The notes under the pieces were generated by a model. The model made no database searches. It saw nothing but the letters and a program-made list of their open reading frames with translations, and was not told where the DNA came from. A stretch of 7,418 nt of DNA from Methanomicrobiales archaeon (GTDB taxonomy: Archaea; Halobacteriota; Methanomicrobia; Methanomicrobiales; Methanomicrobiaceae): NCBI GenBank assembly GCA_012523385.1, contig JAAYIO010000075.1, positions 1 through 7,418 on the forward strand, in the 5' to 3' direction. Of this stretch, positions 7,160-7,418 are shown piece after piece (the stretch's first letter is position 1; every line of letters starts with the position of its first letter). The position numbers and the translations under genes are program-made.

Positions 7160-7418
7160 ATAATAGGTATCTTATTTTTAAACGAGCCAGCATTTGCAAT
7201 TTTTGCGAAATCAGCCAACTGAATCTCTTCCGGCCTTTTTGAAAGAATATCTTCCGGAATGTTCAGTTCAATCCCCGCCACACGCTCTTTTCCGATAATG
7301 CTCTCCGATATCCGCAGGGCTTTTCGTATCGTCTTTCTGCGGTGAGAAAAGAGTTCACGAACCACAAGCGCATTAAACTGATGGTCATCGATCGGATGTG
7401 GCGGATCCCGGGTAGTGA
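7156..7418 (-). CDS. ksgA: KsgA/RsmA/Dim1 rRNA adenine dimethyltransferase, C-terminal part (partial)
   Basis: The minus-strand frame is open from the right window edge to TAA at 7158-7156 and gives the last 86 residues. KsgA/Dim1 dimethylates two adjacent adenines near the 3' end of small-subunit rRNA during ribosome assembly. The SAM-binding domain lies outside the window. What is visible is the helical C-terminal domain with the family signature FNALVVRELFSHRRKT followed by IRKAL, in particular the Phe-Ser-His-Arg-Arg-Lys core, and then the RPEEIQLADFAKIAN segment typical of the KsgA tail. A GTG at 7365-7363 inside the signature is not a start, because the frame continues through conserved residues upstream of it. 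The gene overlaps the convergent ATPase gene by 4 bases. In other archaea, from memory, it is often followed by a hemK-like gene, which here lies further along the same strand at 5333-4728. Confidence 0.9.
   Translation of the reverse strand, partial: TTRDPPHPIDDHQFNALVVRELFSHRRKTIRKALRISESIIGKERVAGIELNIPEDILSKRPEEIQLADFAKIANAGSFKNKIPII
7172..7179 (+). terminator. Candidate oligo-T terminator for the ATPase gene, inside ksgA
   Basis: TTATTTTT begins 13 bases after the ATPase stop codon (7157-7159), within the final codons of ksgA on the other strand, where it encodes part of KNKIP. It is the nearest U-rich stretch downstream on the plus strand. There is no stem-loop. This is a plausible archaeal termination site by position only. 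Confidence 0.35.

Overview
The window looks like chromosomal DNA of a euryarchaeal methanogen, most likely of the Methanomicrobiales or a close relative. Three things point there: an archaeal-type KsgA C-terminus and an archaeal/eukaryotic HemK2/MTQ2-type methyltransferase; a bacterial-type mutS-mutL pair, which among archaea is mainly found in methanogens of this kind and in haloarchaea; and short intergenic gaps ending in bare oligo-T tracts instead of hairpin terminators. The order-level assignment is inference. Coding density is very high and no gap exceeds about 80 bases. I see no tRNA, rRNA, CRISPR array, insertion sequence or attachment site.

Layout. Bases 1-135 are the last 44 codons of an unidentified plus-strand gene, followed by a T-rich tract. 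Bases 211-4673 are a tight mutS-mutL operon (8-base gap) for DNA mismatch repair, closed by a T8 tract. Bases 4728-5333 on the minus strand encode a HemK2/MTQ2-type protein glutamine methyltransferase, convergent with mutL. An 80-base divergent promoter region (5334-5413) separates it from a plus-strand gene (5414-7159) for a HerA/FtsK-superfamily ATPase with a Lys-Pro hinge and an unusual winged-helix-containing C-terminal region. That gene overlaps tail-to-tail by 4 bases with ksgA (rRNA dimethyladenosine transferase), which enters from the right edge on the minus strand.

How the genes relate. MutS recognises mismatches, and MutL, which carries the endonuclease motif set of MutH-independent systems, would nick the DNA. 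KsgA (small-subunit rRNA) and HemK2 (release factor aRF1) are both translation-related methyltransferases and, from memory, are neighbours in many archaea. Here the ATPase gene sits between them on the opposite strand, as if it had been inserted into an ancestral ksgA-hemK2 unit. The ATPase gene is the least understood part of the window and the most worthwhile to follow up. The rest reads as ordinary core genome with a few residue-level oddities. I do not see convincing evidence for a wholly new multi-gene system.
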